DNA of 64,000 nucleotides from DASVHS01 sp035468985 (GCA_035468985.1 DATISF010000069.1:18059-82058); one strand, 5' to 3'; positions 7,811 to 17,351 are shown, numbered from the stretch's first letter. Translations and numbers: made by a program. The notes: generated from the letters alone by a model not told the origin.

Positions 7811-10800
7811 ATGCTTTGTGAGCTCCACCCTCGGGGAGACCTCGAGGACATCATTGAAGTCATGAGCGACGGCGTAGTTGCCGTCGATGAACAGGGACGT
7901 ATTCTCTTCTGTAACCGGGCGTTGACAGAATTGCTCGGCTGGTCGGAACGAGATCTTGCGGGGAAGGCCTTCCAGCAATACTTCGGCGTTCTGCCGGAGG
8001 GGAAGGGTCACACGGTTGCGCCGGCCAGACGCAAGAACGGCACGCGAACACGCATCACGGTCACGCGGTTCGGCCGCCGCCTCTTTCTGATTCGCGACCT
8101 CGAGACGGACAGCTACTCCGGAGCCTGGTGGCAGCTCCTCTCCGACGCGGTGGCCACGAAATCCGGCGCGGAGTTCTACTCCTCACTGGTTCAGGAGTTG
8201 ACGCGCATTCTGCCCGTCGATGCGGCGCTCGTTGCCGACACGGCGGCGGGACGTCCCGGACACGCACAAACGCTCGCGTTCAGCATGGACGGCAGACTGC
8301 TCGATTCAACGAGCTATCCGTTGGCCGGCGGGCCGTGCGATGGCGTGGCCCGCGGTGAGTTCTGCTGGTACGAAACGGGCGTGGCAACGCTGTTTCCGCA
8401 CGCTGAGCTGCTGACGGCCGAACGGATCGAGAGCTACGCCGGCGCGCCGCTCATCGACGCCACAGGATCGACGATCGGCCTTCTGGCGGTGATGAGCCGG
8501 AGTCCGTTCCGGCGGAGCCGCTCCGTGGAATCCATTCTTCGGGTGATCGCGCAACGCGTCACGAGCGAACTGGAACGCCAGCACACGGAGCGGGCACTCC
8601 GCGAAAGCGAGGAGACCTACCGCGTCCTCACGGAATCCGCCACGGACGGCATCGCCAGCGTCGATGAGGAAGGCACGATCATCTTCGCCAACACGGCCAT
8701 GGCGCGAATCTTCGGCCGGGAAGTTGCGGAACTGCACGGGCTGAACCTGACCGCATTGATGCCGGAGAGGTCCCGGCAACGATGGGATCGATTCGAGAAG
8801 TGCCTGGCCGCATTGCAGCGGAGCGGCGAGTGGAAGACCGTGCGGGCGCTCGGCGCGAGAAACGACGGTCACGAAGTTCTCCTGGAGATCTCGCTCGGAA
8901 AATCGTCCGTGCAGGGGAAAACGCAATTCACCGGCATTCTGCGCGACATCACCGAGCGCAGCGAGCGCGAGGGGACGCTGCAGGCCAAAACCCAGCGGCT
9001 CGAGCTGATCAACGGCGTGCTCTCCGATCTCGACACGCGGCAGCCTGTCGAAGTCATCGTGGAACGCGTCGTTCGCCGGCTCAACATCGCCTTCCCGGAA
9101 TATCGCGTTGCATTCGGAACGCTCGGAGCCACCGGCACGCTGACGATGATCGCCTCGGCGGGCCCTGAGAACATGCCGCCCCTGCGCGGCGTGCAGGTCG
9201 ATCTGTCGCATGTTCCCGACTACATGGATTTGCTGAGCCACGGCAACGTGGTCGTGGCCGAGGACACCACGAGCGACTCACGTCTGCGGGTCCTGACGCG
9301 CACGATGAATACCGGCCTGGCCCGCGCTGTGGTCGATGTCCCCGTCGACGACTCGGGCACACTCGCCGGCATTCTCTGTTTTGGTTCACCGTCGCCGCAT
9401 CGCTGGACCACCGACGAGATCGAGACGCTGGAGGAGATCGCGAAGATCCTCTCGATGGCCATCCACGAATCGCGCATTGAGGCGGAACATCGCGCCGCCG
9501 CCGAGCAGGTGCGGCGGAACGAAGAGCGCTACCGCTCCCTCATCGAGTCGGTCCACGCCATCGTCTGGCGCGGCATCGCCGGCGAATCGCGCATCACCTT
9601 CGTCAGCAAGGAGGCCGAGTCGATCCTCGGCTATCCGGTCGCGCAGTGGGTCAGCGATCCGATGTTCTGGCCGAATCACCTCCATCCGCATGACCGTGAG
9701 CGGGCCCTGTCGGTTTGCAGAACGAAGAAGGGCGCGCAGGGATCGCACGAGCTCGAATACCGGATGATCGCCGCGGACGGCCGTACCGTCTGGCTCCGCG
9801 ACATCGTCCACGTCGTACCCGACGGACAGGTGTTCGGCGTGATGATCGACGTCTCCGAGCGCAAGAAGCAGGAAGAGCAGCAGGGAATCCTCGAGGACGC
9901 GATCCGCCGCGCGGCGGCCGAGTGGCGCATGACGTTCGATGCCGTCCAGACGCCGATCATCGTCACGGACAGCGATCGCAACGTGAGCCGGCTCAATCGT
10001 GCCGCGGCGGAGTTGACCGGAAGAAACTACGAGTTCATCGGCAGGCCGCTCGAATCCTTCGACGGGGAGCCGTGGACGACGGCGGCGCGGCTGACCAGAA
10101 CGGTGATGCAGACCGGAACGCCCGCCTCTGCGGAAGCGCGCGACGGCGGCGGACAGATCTGGGAGGTCAGCGCATCGCCATCGGCGCGGCCCGGCGAAAG
10201 CACCTCGCATGTCATCGTGGTGATGTGGGACGTCACCGGCGTGGTCGACCTGCAGGCGTCGCTCCGGCGCAGCGAAGCCATGTCGGCGATGGGCTCTCTC
10301 GTGGCCGGCGTCGCGCACGAGGTCAGAAACCCGCTCTTCGGCATCTCCGCGACCATCGATCTCTTCGAAGAGGCCACCGGATCCGAGTACGCCGAGTACG
10401 CGACCGTGCTGCGGCGCGAGCTGAATCGCCTGGCCCGGCTCATGACCGATCTCCTCGATTACGGGCGGCCGCAGAGCCTGGAGATGACGCCGATCGATCT
10501 TCAGTCGCTGGTGGCCGAGGCGATCGGCGCCTGCCACGCCGAAACGCAGAAGGCTTCGGTGCGCATTGACGTCCACCATGCCGGCAGACTGTCCCAGATC
10601 CCGGCCGACGCGCAACGGTTGCGGCGCGTGTTCGTCAACCTGATCGAGAACGCGGTGCAACACTCTCCCGCCGGCGGCGATGTCACGGTGCACCTGCGCG
10701 AAGAGGAGTGGGACGATCGCCGCTGGCTGCGCTGCGACGTTGCCGACCGCGGCCCGGGCTTCCGGTCCGAGGACATCTCGCGCGTCTTCGAGCCGTTCTT

Positions 10801-10939
10801 CACGCGTCGAAAAGGAGGCACCGGCCTCGGACTGTCGATCGTCCATCGCGTCGTCGAGGGACATGGTGGGCTCGTGGAAGCGTCAAATGGCCCTTCCGGA
10901 GGGGCAATCGTCAGCGTACGGTTGCCGGTCAAGGATTAG
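7811..10939 (+). CDS. Soluble multi-PAS/GAF sensor histidine kinase
   Basis: 1042 residues with no membrane segment. Approximate order: PAS (10-100), GAF-like (110-255), PAS (275-385), GAF-like (400-560), PAS/PAC (575-695, 'ERYRSLIESVHAIVWRG'), PAS (700-815), HisKA with the phosphoacceptor H836 ('AHEVRNPLFGI'), then HATPase_c with an N box ('NLIENAVQHSPAGG'), G1 ('DRGPGF') and G2 ('GGTGLGLSIVHRVV'). It is predicted to autophosphorylate and pass phosphate to the NtrC-type regulator encoded 7 bp downstream; pairing is inferred from gene order. The signal is likely intracellular (redox, small ligand or protein contact). Confidence 0.92.
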   Translation: MLCELHPRGDLEDIIEVMSDGVVAVDEQGRILFCNRALTELLGWSERDLAGKAFQQYFGVLPEGKGHTVAPARRKNGTRTRITVTRFGRRLFLIRDLETDSYSGAWWQLLSDAVATKSGAEFYSSLVQELTRILPVDAALVADTAAGRPGHAQTLAFSMDGRLLDSTSYPLAGGPCDGVARGEFCWYETGVATLFPHAELLTAERIESYAGAPLIDATGSTIGLLAVMSRSPFRRSRSVESILRVIAQRVTSELERQHTERALRESEETYRVLTESATDGIASVDEEGTIIFANTAMARIFGREVAELHGLNLTALMPERSRQRWDRFEKCLAALQRSGEWKTVRALGARNDGHEVLLEISLGKSSVQGKTQFTGILRDITERSEREGTLQAKTQRLELINGVLSDLDTRQPVEVIVERVVRRLNIAFPEYRVAFGTLGATGTLTMIASAGPENMPPLRGVQVDLSHVPDYMDLLSHGNVVVAEDTTSDSRLRVLTRTMNTGLARAVVDVPVDDSGTLAGILCFGSPSPHRWTTDEIETLEEIAKILSMAIHESRIEAEHRAAAEQVRRNEERYRSLIESVHAIVWRGIAGESRITFVSKEAESILGYPVAQWVSDPMFWPNHLHPHDRERALSVCRTKKGAQGSHELEYRMIAADGRTVWLRDIVHVVPDGQVFGVMIDVSERKKQEEQQGILEDAIRRAAAEWRMTFDAVQTPIIVTDSDRNVSRLNRAAAELTGRNYEFIGRPLESFDGEPWTTAARLTRTVMQTGTPASAEARDGGGQIWEVSASPSARPGESTSHVIVVMWDVTGVVDLQASLRRSEAMSAMGSLVAGVAHEVRNPLFGISATIDLFEEATGSEYAEYATVLRRELNRLARLMTDLLDYGRPQSLEMTPIDLQSLVAEAIGACHAETQKASVRIDVHHAGRLSQIPADAQRLRRVFVNLIENAVQHSPAGGDVTVHLREEEWDDRRWLRCDVADRGPGFRSEDISRVFEPFFTRRKGGTGLGLSIVHRVVEGHGGLVEASNGPSGGAIVSVRLPVKD

Positions 10940-10946
10940 CACGGTC

Positions 10947-12299
10947 GTGGAAGACATCAAACGGAAGGTGCTCATCATCGAGGATGAAGACGCCGCACGC
11001 GTCAGCATGCGCGGATATCTCCGGCTGCGCGGCTTCGATGTCCAAGAGAGCGAGACCATCGAGGAGAGTCTGGCCCTGTTCAACGAGCATCATCCCGACC
11101 TCGTGCTCGTCGATTACCTGCTGCCCGACGGCAACGCCCTCGACTTCCTGTCGCGCCTGCGGGCGATCGACGACAGCGTTCCGGTGCTCATCCTCACCGG
11201 CCACGGGACGATCGACCTCGCCGTCCGCGCCATCAAGGAAGGGGCCGAGCAGTTCCTGACCAAGCCCGTCGAGCTGCCGGCGCTTCTGGTCATCATCGAA
11301 CGGGCGCTCGAAAACCGGCGGAACCGGATGCGCCAAGCCGCGGCGCGGCACATCAACCGTGCTCCTTCGCTCGAGTTGTTCATGGGCAGTGATTCGGTCC
11401 TCGCCAGGATCTCGGAAGACGCGGAACGCATGCTGGTCAGCAACCGTCCGATTCTGATCACGGGCGAGACCGGGACGGGAAAGACGCTCCTCGCGTCGTG
11501 GCTGCATTCGCGCGGGCCGCGTCACGAGGAAGCATTCGTCGACTTGAACTGCGCGGGGTTGTCGCGCGAGTTTCTCGACACCGAGCTGTTCGGACACGAG
11601 AAGGGTGCGTTCACCGGTGCAGTCGCCCAGAAGAAGGGCCTGCTGGAGATCGCTCATCGCGGAACGCTCTTTCTCGACGAGATCGGCGACGTCGATCCGC
11701 AGGTTCAACCGAAGCTCCTGAAGGTCCTCGAGGAGAAGAAATACCGCCGGATGGGCGACGTCCGCGACCGCTTCGTCGACATCCAGCTGATCGCCGCCAC
11801 GCATCGCGATCTTGCCGAGCACGTCCGCCAGTCAACGTTCCGCTCCGATCTCTATTTCCGGATCAACACGCTGCCAATCCACATCCCGCCCCTGCGCGAG
11901 AGACCCGACGACATCGTGACGCTCGCACGGCATCTGCTGAGCATCTTCGCCACCGAGCTCGGTCGATCGTTCGAGATGACCGGCAGCGCCGAACGCGCCC
12001 TGGTGAATTACAGCTGGCCCGGCAACATCCGCGAATTGCGGAACGTGCTCGAACGCGCCGCGCTGCTCAACCAGTCGGGCGTCATCAGCGCCCGCGAGCT
12101 GCGTTTCGAGCAGGTCCGCACGCCGTCCATGACGGACAGTGCGGACATGACTCTCGAGGAGCTCGAGAAGATGCACATCATGCGAGTGATCCGCGAATCG
12201 AACGGCAAAGTCGATTCCGCGTCGCAGAGGCTGGGCATTCCCAGGAGTACCCTCTATCAGAAGCTGAAGGTGTACGGGATCCAGACCGAACGAAGCTGA
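10947..12299 (+). CDS. Sigma-54-dependent response regulator, NtrC family
   Basis: The best start is the GTG at 10947, giving 450 residues and placing the receiver domain at the N-terminus. The receiver has 'IIEDED' and phosphorylation site D56 ('VLVDYLLPDG'). The AAA+ domain has Walker A 'GETGTGKT' (173-180), the sigma-54 contact motif GAFTGA (220-225) and Walker B 'LFLDEIGDV'. The C-terminus is a Fis-type helix-turn-helix ('SASQRLGIPRSTLYQKLK'). It should activate sigma-54 promoters when phosphorylated by the adjacent kinase. Its targets are unknown; I did not find a convincing -24/-12 element immediately upstream of neighbouring genes. Confidence 0.95.
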   Translation: MEDIKRKVLIIEDEDAARVSMRGYLRLRGFDVQESETIEESLALFNEHHPDLVLVDYLLPDGNALDFLSRLRAIDDSVPVLILTGHGTIDLAVRAIKEGAEQFLTKPVELPALLVIIERALENRRNRMRQAAARHINRAPSLELFMGSDSVLARISEDAERMLVSNRPILITGETGTGKTLLASWLHSRGPRHEEAFVDLNCAGLSREFLDTELFGHEKGAFTGAVAQKKGLLEIAHRGTLFLDEIGDVDPQVQPKLLKVLEEKKYRRMGDVRDRFVDIQLIAATHRDLAEHVRQSTFRSDLYFRINTLPIHIPPLRERPDDIVTLARHLLSIFATELGRSFEMTGSAERALVNYSWPGNIRELRNVLERAALLNQSGVISARELRFEQVRTPSMTDSADMTLEELEKMHIMRVIRESNGKVDSASQRLGIPRSTLYQKLKVYGIQTERS

Positions 12300-12312
12300 A
12301 GGCTTGATCGTG

Positions 12313-12672
12313 ATGAGAATGGCGATCGTCGATGACGAGATCTCGATCCGCTTCTCGCTGAAGAAATTCTTCGAGTTGCGCTCGTTCACCGTCGACACCG
12401 CGGCCAGCACGGCCGAAGCACGGAAACTCCTCAGCGACGGAATCTACGATGTGGTGATCCTCGACATCCGCCTCGTCCCCGATACCGAGGTCGATGGCCT
12501 CGATCTCGTCGGCTGCGTCCGCGCGCATTCGCCGGGAGCCCGGATCATCGTCCTCAGCGGATACCTCTCGCCGCAGACCATCCGGCGCGCGAGGAGCCTT
12601 CGCGCCGATCTCATTCTCAGCAAGCCGCAGCCGCTGAATGAGCTCGAGACGGCAATCCGCGCGATCCTCTGA
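12313..12672 (+). CDS. Single-domain response regulator
   Basis: 119 residues from the ATG at 12313; TTG 12304, GTG 12310 and ATG 12319 are alternative starts. It is a CheY-like receiver: acidic pair 'VDDE', phosphoacceptor in 'VVILDIRLVPDTEVDGLDLV', 'VLSGYLS' and the conserved lysine 'LSKPQPLNE'. The loop after the phosphoacceptor is longer than in typical CheY. It has no output domain, so it acts by protein contact, perhaps in a phosphorelay with the preceding kinase and regulator, with which it is nearly contiguous. Confidence 0.88.
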   Translation: MRMAIVDDEISIRFSLKKFFELRSFTVDTAASTAEARKLLSDGIYDVVILDIRLVPDTEVDGLDLVGCVRAHSPGARIIVLSGYLSPQTIRRARSLRADLILSKPQPLNELETAIRAIL

Positions 12673-12826
12673 CGTTCTCATCCAGAATCCAGAATCGCGA
12701 TCCGGCTGCTGTAATCCGACGCCCATCGGCCCTCCGTCGAATTTCTAACATTCTGATAACAAACCAGTTACAGAAGCAGCCGAGCTCGGCCGTCCGTGGC
12801 GCCGCGCTTGCGATGACCCTCCGTCG

Positions 12827-13198
12827 ATGGAACGAATCCTCATCGTGGACGACGAAGAGGCGCCGTTGTTCGCGATGGCGCAATATTTCACCCAGCTCGG
12901 ATTGAGCGTCGACTGCGCGCGCGAATTCGAAGAAGCCGAGGCGCTGCTGGCGCACACCTGCTACTCCGCCGTCATCGTCGATCTCCGCTTGTCGGAGCTT
13001 CACGGCTCGGAAGGCCTGGAGATCGTGCGCTTCATTCGCACTCGCTGCGACTCGACGCGCGCGATTCTCCTGACCGCATACGCCTCACCAGCGGTCGAGC
13101 AGGCGGCCAGGCGCGCCGGCGCCGATCGCCTGCTGCAGAAGCCGATGCCGCTGCAGGAGCTCGCGGCCACGCTCGCGGAGTTGTGGAGAGAGGCATGA
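12827..13198 (+). CDS. Single-domain response regulator, first gene of the chemosensory operon
   Basis: 123 residues. Receiver motifs are 'LIVDDEEAP', 'AVIVDLRLSELHGSEGLEIV' with the phosphoacceptor aspartate, 'ILLTAYAS' and 'LLQKPMPLQE'. It resembles the receiver at 12313 (same insertion after the phosphoacceptor), suggesting a related pair. Its stop overlaps the start of the EAL gene (ATGA), so translation is coupled. The 154 bp upstream of it is the only sizeable gap in the signalling island and probably holds the operon promoter, although no strong consensus boxes are visible. Confidence 0.88.
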   Translation: MERILIVDDEEAPLFAMAQYFTQLGLSVDCAREFEEAEALLAHTCYSAVIVDLRLSELHGSEGLEIVRFIRTRCDSTRAILLTAYASPAVEQAARRAGADRLLQKPMPLQELAATLAELWREA

Positions 13199-13998
13199 GC
13201 GACCGGACGCGACTCGACGAAGTTCTCGCGCCGGGCGGCGTCCGCGTCGTCTTTCAGCCGATCTTCGAGGTCATCGGCGACGGGGTTCGTGTTCACTCGC
13301 TGGAGTGTCTGTCGCGCGGGCCGAAGGGAACGAGCATGGAGCGCGCCGATGTGCTCTTCGACTATGTCCGACTCAAACGCGAGGAGAGCGCCGTCGACCG
13401 TCTGTGCATCGATGTGGCGCTGCGAGAAGCGTCGAATCTGCCGGCCTCGACGCGTTTGAACATCAACGTGCACGCCTCGACCCTCGGCCGCGATCCCGGA
13501 TTCGTCCGCTTCATGCGCTCCGCGGCAGAGCGCAACGCCATTGCCATGGATCGCGTGGTCGTGGAGATCATCGAACACTCCCCTGCCTGGGACGGCCGCA
13601 GTTTTCAGGCCGCGCTCGAGGCTCTTCGTGATGCCGGCGTGGCCATCGCTCTCGACGACGTCGGCATCGGCCACTCGAACTACCGGATGATCCTCGATTG
13701 CCGGCCCGAGTACCTGAAGATCGATCGCTATCTGATCTCCGGCATTGCTCAGGACCGCGCGCGGCAGGCCGTGATCGAGTCGATCATCACCCTGGCCCGC
13801 AAGCTCGGCGCGCGCGCGGTCGCCGAAGGCGTCGAGCACGTCGAGGACTATTTCGCACTGCGAGCCGTCGGCGTGCACCTGGTCCAGGGCTTTCTGTTTT
13901 CCGGCCCGCTCACCGTCCAATCACTGACGAAACGCGACCTGTTCGAAATCCGTCCGGTCGCTTCCTGCAGCATGGCGAACACCGCTTCGCAGAACTGA
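13195..13998 (+). CDS. EAL-domain protein, probable c-di-GMP phosphodiesterase
   Basis: 267 residues, essentially one EAL domain. The signature Glu is kept, but the motif reads E37-C-L instead of EAL. Other catalytic and metal-site segments are 'LNINVHAST' (Asn), 'VEIIEHSPAW' (Glu), 'LDDVGIGHSNY' (the usual DDFGTG is DDVGIG), 'YLKIDRYL' (Lys), 'AEGVEHVED' (Glu) and 'VQGFLFSGP' (Gln). All charged positions expected for catalysis appear present, so c-di-GMP hydrolysis is likely but loop 6 is unusual. It lacks its own sensor domain; neighbouring receivers may control it. The stop is 8 bp before cheY. Confidence 0.85.
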   Translation: MSDRTRLDEVLAPGGVRVVFQPIFEVIGDGVRVHSLECLSRGPKGTSMERADVLFDYVRLKREESAVDRLCIDVALREASNLPASTRLNINVHASTLGRDPGFVRFMRSAAERNAIAMDRVVVEIIEHSPAWDGRSFQAALEALRDAGVAIALDDVGIGHSNYRMILDCRPEYLKIDRYLISGIAQDRARQAVIESIITLARKLGARAVAEGVEHVEDYFALRAVGVHLVQGFLFSGPLTVQSLTKRDLFEIRPVASCSMANTASQN

Positions 13999-14006
13999 GG
14001 AGATTG

Positions 14007-14384
14007 ATGGCACGCAAGAAGATCCTGCTCGTCGATGACTCACCGACCATCCTGCTCATGGAAAAAATGATTCTCGCGCAGGGTGGTTACGAGCTCGTCG
14101 TGGCCGTCGATGGCGAAGACGGCCTGCTCAAGGCACGCGAGCACAATCCAGACCTCATTCTCCTCGACGTGGTGATGCCCGGGAAGAACGGCCTCGAAGT
14201 GCTGCAGGCACTCCGTCAGGAAGAAGCGACGCGCTCCGTCCCCGTGATCATGGTCACCACGCGCTCCGAGGCCGACAAGATCGAGGCCGCGTACACGATC
14301 GGCTGCGCGGACTACGTCACCAAACCGATCAACGGACTCGAGCTCATCACGAAGGTCACCAACTGTATCGGCGCTTCGCGCTGA
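14007..14384 (+). CDS. CheY-like response regulator
   Basis: 125 residues from the ATG at 14007, which has a GAGGAG site. This is a canonical CheY/PilG-type receiver: 'LLVDDSPTI', 'LILLDVVMPGKNGLEVL', 'VIMVTTRSEA' (conserved Thr) and 'YVTKPINGLEL' (conserved Lys). In a chemosensory operon with CheA it is the likely phospho-output protein. There is no flagellar gene in the window, so its target may be type IV pili or another cellular function. Confidence 0.9.
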   Translation: MARKKILLVDDSPTILLMEKMILAQGGYELVVAVDGEDGLLKAREHNPDLILLDVVMPGKNGLEVLQALRQEEATRSVPVIMVTTRSEADKIEAAYTIGCADYVTKPINGLELITKVTNCIGASR

Positions 14385-14419
14385 TTGCCATGAATCACCA
14401 TCTGGAGGACTCGCCGGCC

Positions 14420-15208
14420 ATGGATTCACAAGAGACGGAGAAACTGCGATCGCTCGCCGAGTCGCTCGAGCGTCAATGTTCAGTCCTGCAGAACGAAGTG
14501 GCGCGAGGCAGGGAGATGGCCGCGGACAACGAGGCCATGCGCTGGCTCGTCGAGTTTCTCAACAAGGAGAAGAAGCGGCTGATCGAGCAGCTCGCGGCCA
14601 CCAGAAATGCGAACCAGCAGCTGCAGCGCGAGCGGGACGAGCTGCGCACCGAGATCGCCGGGATCACCGTGCAGAGCCGCGAGTTCACCGATCGCTACGT
14701 GACCGTCGAGCAGCAGAACACCAAGCTCGCGAATCTCTACGTGTCGATGGTCCGTCTTCACTCCTCGCTCGATCCCGCCGAGATCGTGGCCGCCATCCAC
14801 GAGATCGTGATCAACCTGATCGGTTCCGAGGAGCTGGCGATCTTCGAGGTGGATGACTCCTCCCGGTCGCTGCGGTTGATCAGCAGTTTCGGCGTCGATG
14901 CCAACCGGCTGCGCACGGTGCGCATCGGCGAGGGTCCGGTCGGCCGTGCCGCGGAATCGGGACGGCTGCACGTCGTGCGCCACGAGACCTGGAGCGAGGC
15001 GATCGAGGCAAGCTTCAGCGCGTTCATCCCCCTTCGCGTGGCCGGATGGATGCGGGGCGCCGTCGTCGTGTTCGGATTGCTCCCGCAGAAAGGATCGCTC
15101 GACGTGGCGGACGTCGAGCTCTTCGATTTGATCTCCACGCAGGCCGGACGGGCGCTGTACTTCGCTTCCCTGCACATGGAGCGCGCGGGAGCAGAGGTTC
15201 GACGATGA
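14420..15208 (+). CDS. GAF-domain protein with N-terminal coiled coil
   Basis: About 262 residues from the ATG at 14420 (GGAGGA ten bases upstream); an ATG at 14390 would add ten residues without a ribosome site. Residues about 5-105 form a charged, heptad-rich coiled coil ('EFLNKEKKRLIEQLAATRNA'). Residues about 120-250 form a GAF domain ('VSMVRLHSSLDPAEIVAAIH', then 'GEGPVGRAAESGRLHVV'). It has no enzymatic output domain. It sits between cheY and cheD with an ATGA overlap to cheD, so it may be a cytoplasmic ligand or redox sensor, or an adaptor for the array. That role is inferred from position. Confidence 0.8.
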   Translation: MDSQETEKLRSLAESLERQCSVLQNEVARGREMAADNEAMRWLVEFLNKEKKRLIEQLAATRNANQQLQRERDELRTEIAGITVQSREFTDRYVTVEQQNTKLANLYVSMVRLHSSLDPAEIVAAIHEIVINLIGSEELAIFEVDDSSRSLRLISSFGVDANRLRTVRIGEGPVGRAAESGRLHVVRHETWSEAIEASFSAFIPLRVAGWMRGAVVVFGLLPQKGSLDVADVELFDLISTQAGRALYFASLHMERAGAEVRR

Positions 15209-15711
15209 CTCTGTATCCGCTGTCCGGTTTTCCTCCCTCACCGAATGGCAGGCCGACCGCGTTTCTTCAGGCCGGTCACATGATCGTCTCCGCGAAGCCG
15301 CTCGCGGTCACCACGATCCTCGGCTCCTGCGTTTCGGTCTGCCTGATCGATATCCGCGCGGGCATCGGCGGAATCAACCACTATCTCCTTCCCTACACCG
15401 CGCCGGACGGGGGTGCCGGCGCACGCTACGGCAACACGGCCATCCGTCAACTCGTGGACGAAATGAGCGCGGCGGGCGCCTCGCGCGCGCGGCTCGTGGC
15501 CTCGGTGTTCGGCGGCGCCATGATGCTGAACACGCCGCCGGACCGCACGCGCGCGCCGCTGGGAGAGCAGAACGCCGACCTTGCCGCGAGCCTCCTCCAG
15601 GAGCTGGGCATCGCCATCGAGCAGTTCGACGTCGGCGGCGATCGCGGCCGAAAACTCATCTTCCACACCGACACCGGCTACGCCACCGCGAAGCCGATCT
15701 CATCATCGTGA
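15205..15711 (+). CDS. cheD: CheD, chemoreceptor glutamine deamidase
   Basis: 168 residues. CheD deamidates specific glutamines in chemoreceptors and can interact with CheC/CheY in adaptation. The catalytic Cys/His/Thr set is visible: T36, C42 ('TTILGSCVSVCL') and H59 ('GINHYLLP'). The 17-residue Cys-His spacing and Thr six residues before the Cys match the family. The start overlaps the upstream stop (ATGA) and the stop overlaps the cheA start (GTGA). No CheC gene is in the window. Confidence 0.92.
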   Translation: MTLYPLSGFPPSPNGRPTAFLQAGHMIVSAKPLAVTTILGSCVSVCLIDIRAGIGGINHYLLPYTAPDGGAGARYGNTAIRQLVDEMSAAGASRARLVASVFGGAMMLNTPPDRTRAPLGEQNADLAASLLQELGIAIEQFDVGGDRGRKLIFHTDTGYATAKPISSS

Positions 15712-17351
15712 CGGAACCGATTCTCAGCGATCAGGACTTCGCGGAGCTCGTCCGCGCATTTCACGGCGAATCGGAGGAGAACCTCGCCCGGATCGAGGAG
15801 GTTCTCGTCCAGCTGGAACAGGATCCACGCGACCGCGAGCTGCTCAACGACATCTTCCGCGCGGTCCACACGATCAAGGGCAGCGGCTCGTGCATCGGGT
15901 ATCGGGCGCTCAGCGCGTTCGCTCACGGATTCGAAGAGCGGTTGCAGGCCCTGCGCAGCGGTGAGCTCGAAGTGTCGCCGGGCCTGATCACGGCGTTGTT
16001 GCGCGGCGTCGATGTGCTGCACGGGCTGGCAAAATCGCCGACCGCGGTGACCGACGAGCTGTCGCCACAGCATTACGCGGTGCTGCAGCAGGTCGAGGAA
16101 GTCATGGGCGGCGCCACGACAACCGACACACCCCGCTTCGATGGCGCCGCCACGCAGTTGCGGGCCCGCGATACGCGAGCCCTGCGGGTTTCCGCCGGGA
16201 AGCTCGACCGCATGGTCGATCTCATCGGCGAGATCGCCGTCGCGCGCGGCCACATCCGGCAGCTCGTCGAGGACGACTCCGATCGCGAGCGAATCCTCGA
16301 CAGCGTCCGCGATCTCGACCGTCTCAGCGCCGAGCTGCAGGAGGCGGTCATGACTGTCCGCCTCGTTCCGATCGGCCCCGCCCTCCGCTTCATCCACCGC
16401 GTCGTGCGCGATCTCGCGGCCCGGGAAGGAAAGCTGGTCGAGGTGAGCGTCGAGGGCGAAGAGGTCGAGCTCGACATGAACCTCGTCGAGCACATCAGGG
16501 ACCCGCTGACGCACATGGTGCGCAACGCCGTCGATCACGGAATCGAAGATCCGCAGGCGCGCGCCGCCGCCGGAAAGCCCGCGACAGCGCACATCCGCAT
16601 CTCGGTCGTGCGCGATGCGAGCGGCATCGTCGTGCGCGTCGCCGATGACGGCAAAGGCCTCGATGAATCGAAGATCGCCTCGCGCGCACAGAGCCTGGGA
16701 ATGGTCACCGACCGTCTCACCCGTTCCGAGATTCAGTCGCTGATCTTCGAACCGGGATTTTCGACCGCCGATGAAGTGAGCGACGTGTCCGGGCGCGGCG
16801 TGGGCATGGACATCGTCCGCCGCAATGTCGAGTCGGTCCGCGGATCGGTGTCCATCGAATCCGTCGCCGGCGCCGGGATGACGATCACGATCCGCCTTCC
16901 GCTGACGCTTGCGGTCATCGACGGCTTTGCGGTCGGCGCGGCGGACGAGACCTACATCATCCCGATCGACTCGGTGCTGGAGTGCGTCGACTCTCCGGCC
17001 GGCATCGATCGGGATTCGCTCTTCGGAATCATGGAACTGCGCGGAGCGGCGCTGCCGTGGGTGCGTCTGCGGCGGCTGTTCGGCATCGACAACATCGCCT
17101 CAGCACGCGAGAGCGTCGTCATCGTCCAGAACGAGCGTGGTCGCGCCGGTCTGATCGTCGACAGGCTCTACGGCAGTCAGCAGACGGTCATGAAGCCGCT
17201 CAGCCGCTTTCTGTGTCACGTTCCGGGCATCGCCGGGTCGTCGATTCTTGGCAGCGGACGCGTGGCGCTGATCGTCGACGTCTCCGAGCTTCTGCGTCTC
17301 GTCTCCACGCATTCCCAATCCACGGAATTTGAAAGGAGTCTGGCTTCATGA
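15708..17351 (+). CDS. cheA: Chemotaxis histidine kinase CheA
   Basis: 547 residues, GTG start overlapping the cheD stop. Domains: HPt (P1) at 1-115 with phosphoacceptor H54 ('VHTIKGSG'), a short linker, dimerisation helices (about 155-215), HATPase_c (about 215-395; 'NAVDHGIE', 'DDGKGLD', 'GRGVGMDIV') and a CheW-like P5 domain (about 400-540). No P2 docking domain is recognisable between P1 and P3, so CheY/CheB may be phosphorylated without a dedicated docking site. There is no C-terminal receiver. It ends by overlapping the start of the porin gene (ATGA), an unusual neighbour for cheA. Confidence 0.95.
   Translation: MTEPILSDQDFAELVRAFHGESEENLARIEEVLVQLEQDPRDRELLNDIFRAVHTIKGSGSCIGYRALSAFAHGFEERLQALRSGELEVSPGLITALLRGVDVLHGLAKSPTAVTDELSPQHYAVLQQVEEVMGGATTTDTPRFDGAATQLRARDTRALRVSAGKLDRMVDLIGEIAVARGHIRQLVEDDSDRERILDSVRDLDRLSAELQEAVMTVRLVPIGPALRFIHRVVRDLAAREGKLVEVSVEGEEVELDMNLVEHIRDPLTHMVRNAVDHGIEDPQARAAAGKPATAHIRISVVRDASGIVVRVADDGKGLDESKIASRAQSLGMVTDRLTRSEIQSLIFEPGFSTADEVSDVSGRGVGMDIVRRNVESVRGSVSIESVAGAGMTITIRLPLTLAVIDGFAVGAADETYIIPIDSVLECVDSPAGIDRDSLFGIMELRGAALPWVRLRRLFGIDNIASARESVVIVQNERGRAGLIVDRLYGSQQTVMKPLSRFLCHVPGIAGSSILGSGRVALIVDVSELLRLVSTHSQSTEFERSLAS

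Noticed and set aside
9386..10864. Long minus-strand ORF opposite the histidine kinase
   Set aside because: High GC makes antisense frames open by chance. The translation is Arg/Gly-rich without domain character, whereas the plus-strand frame has clear kinase motifs.
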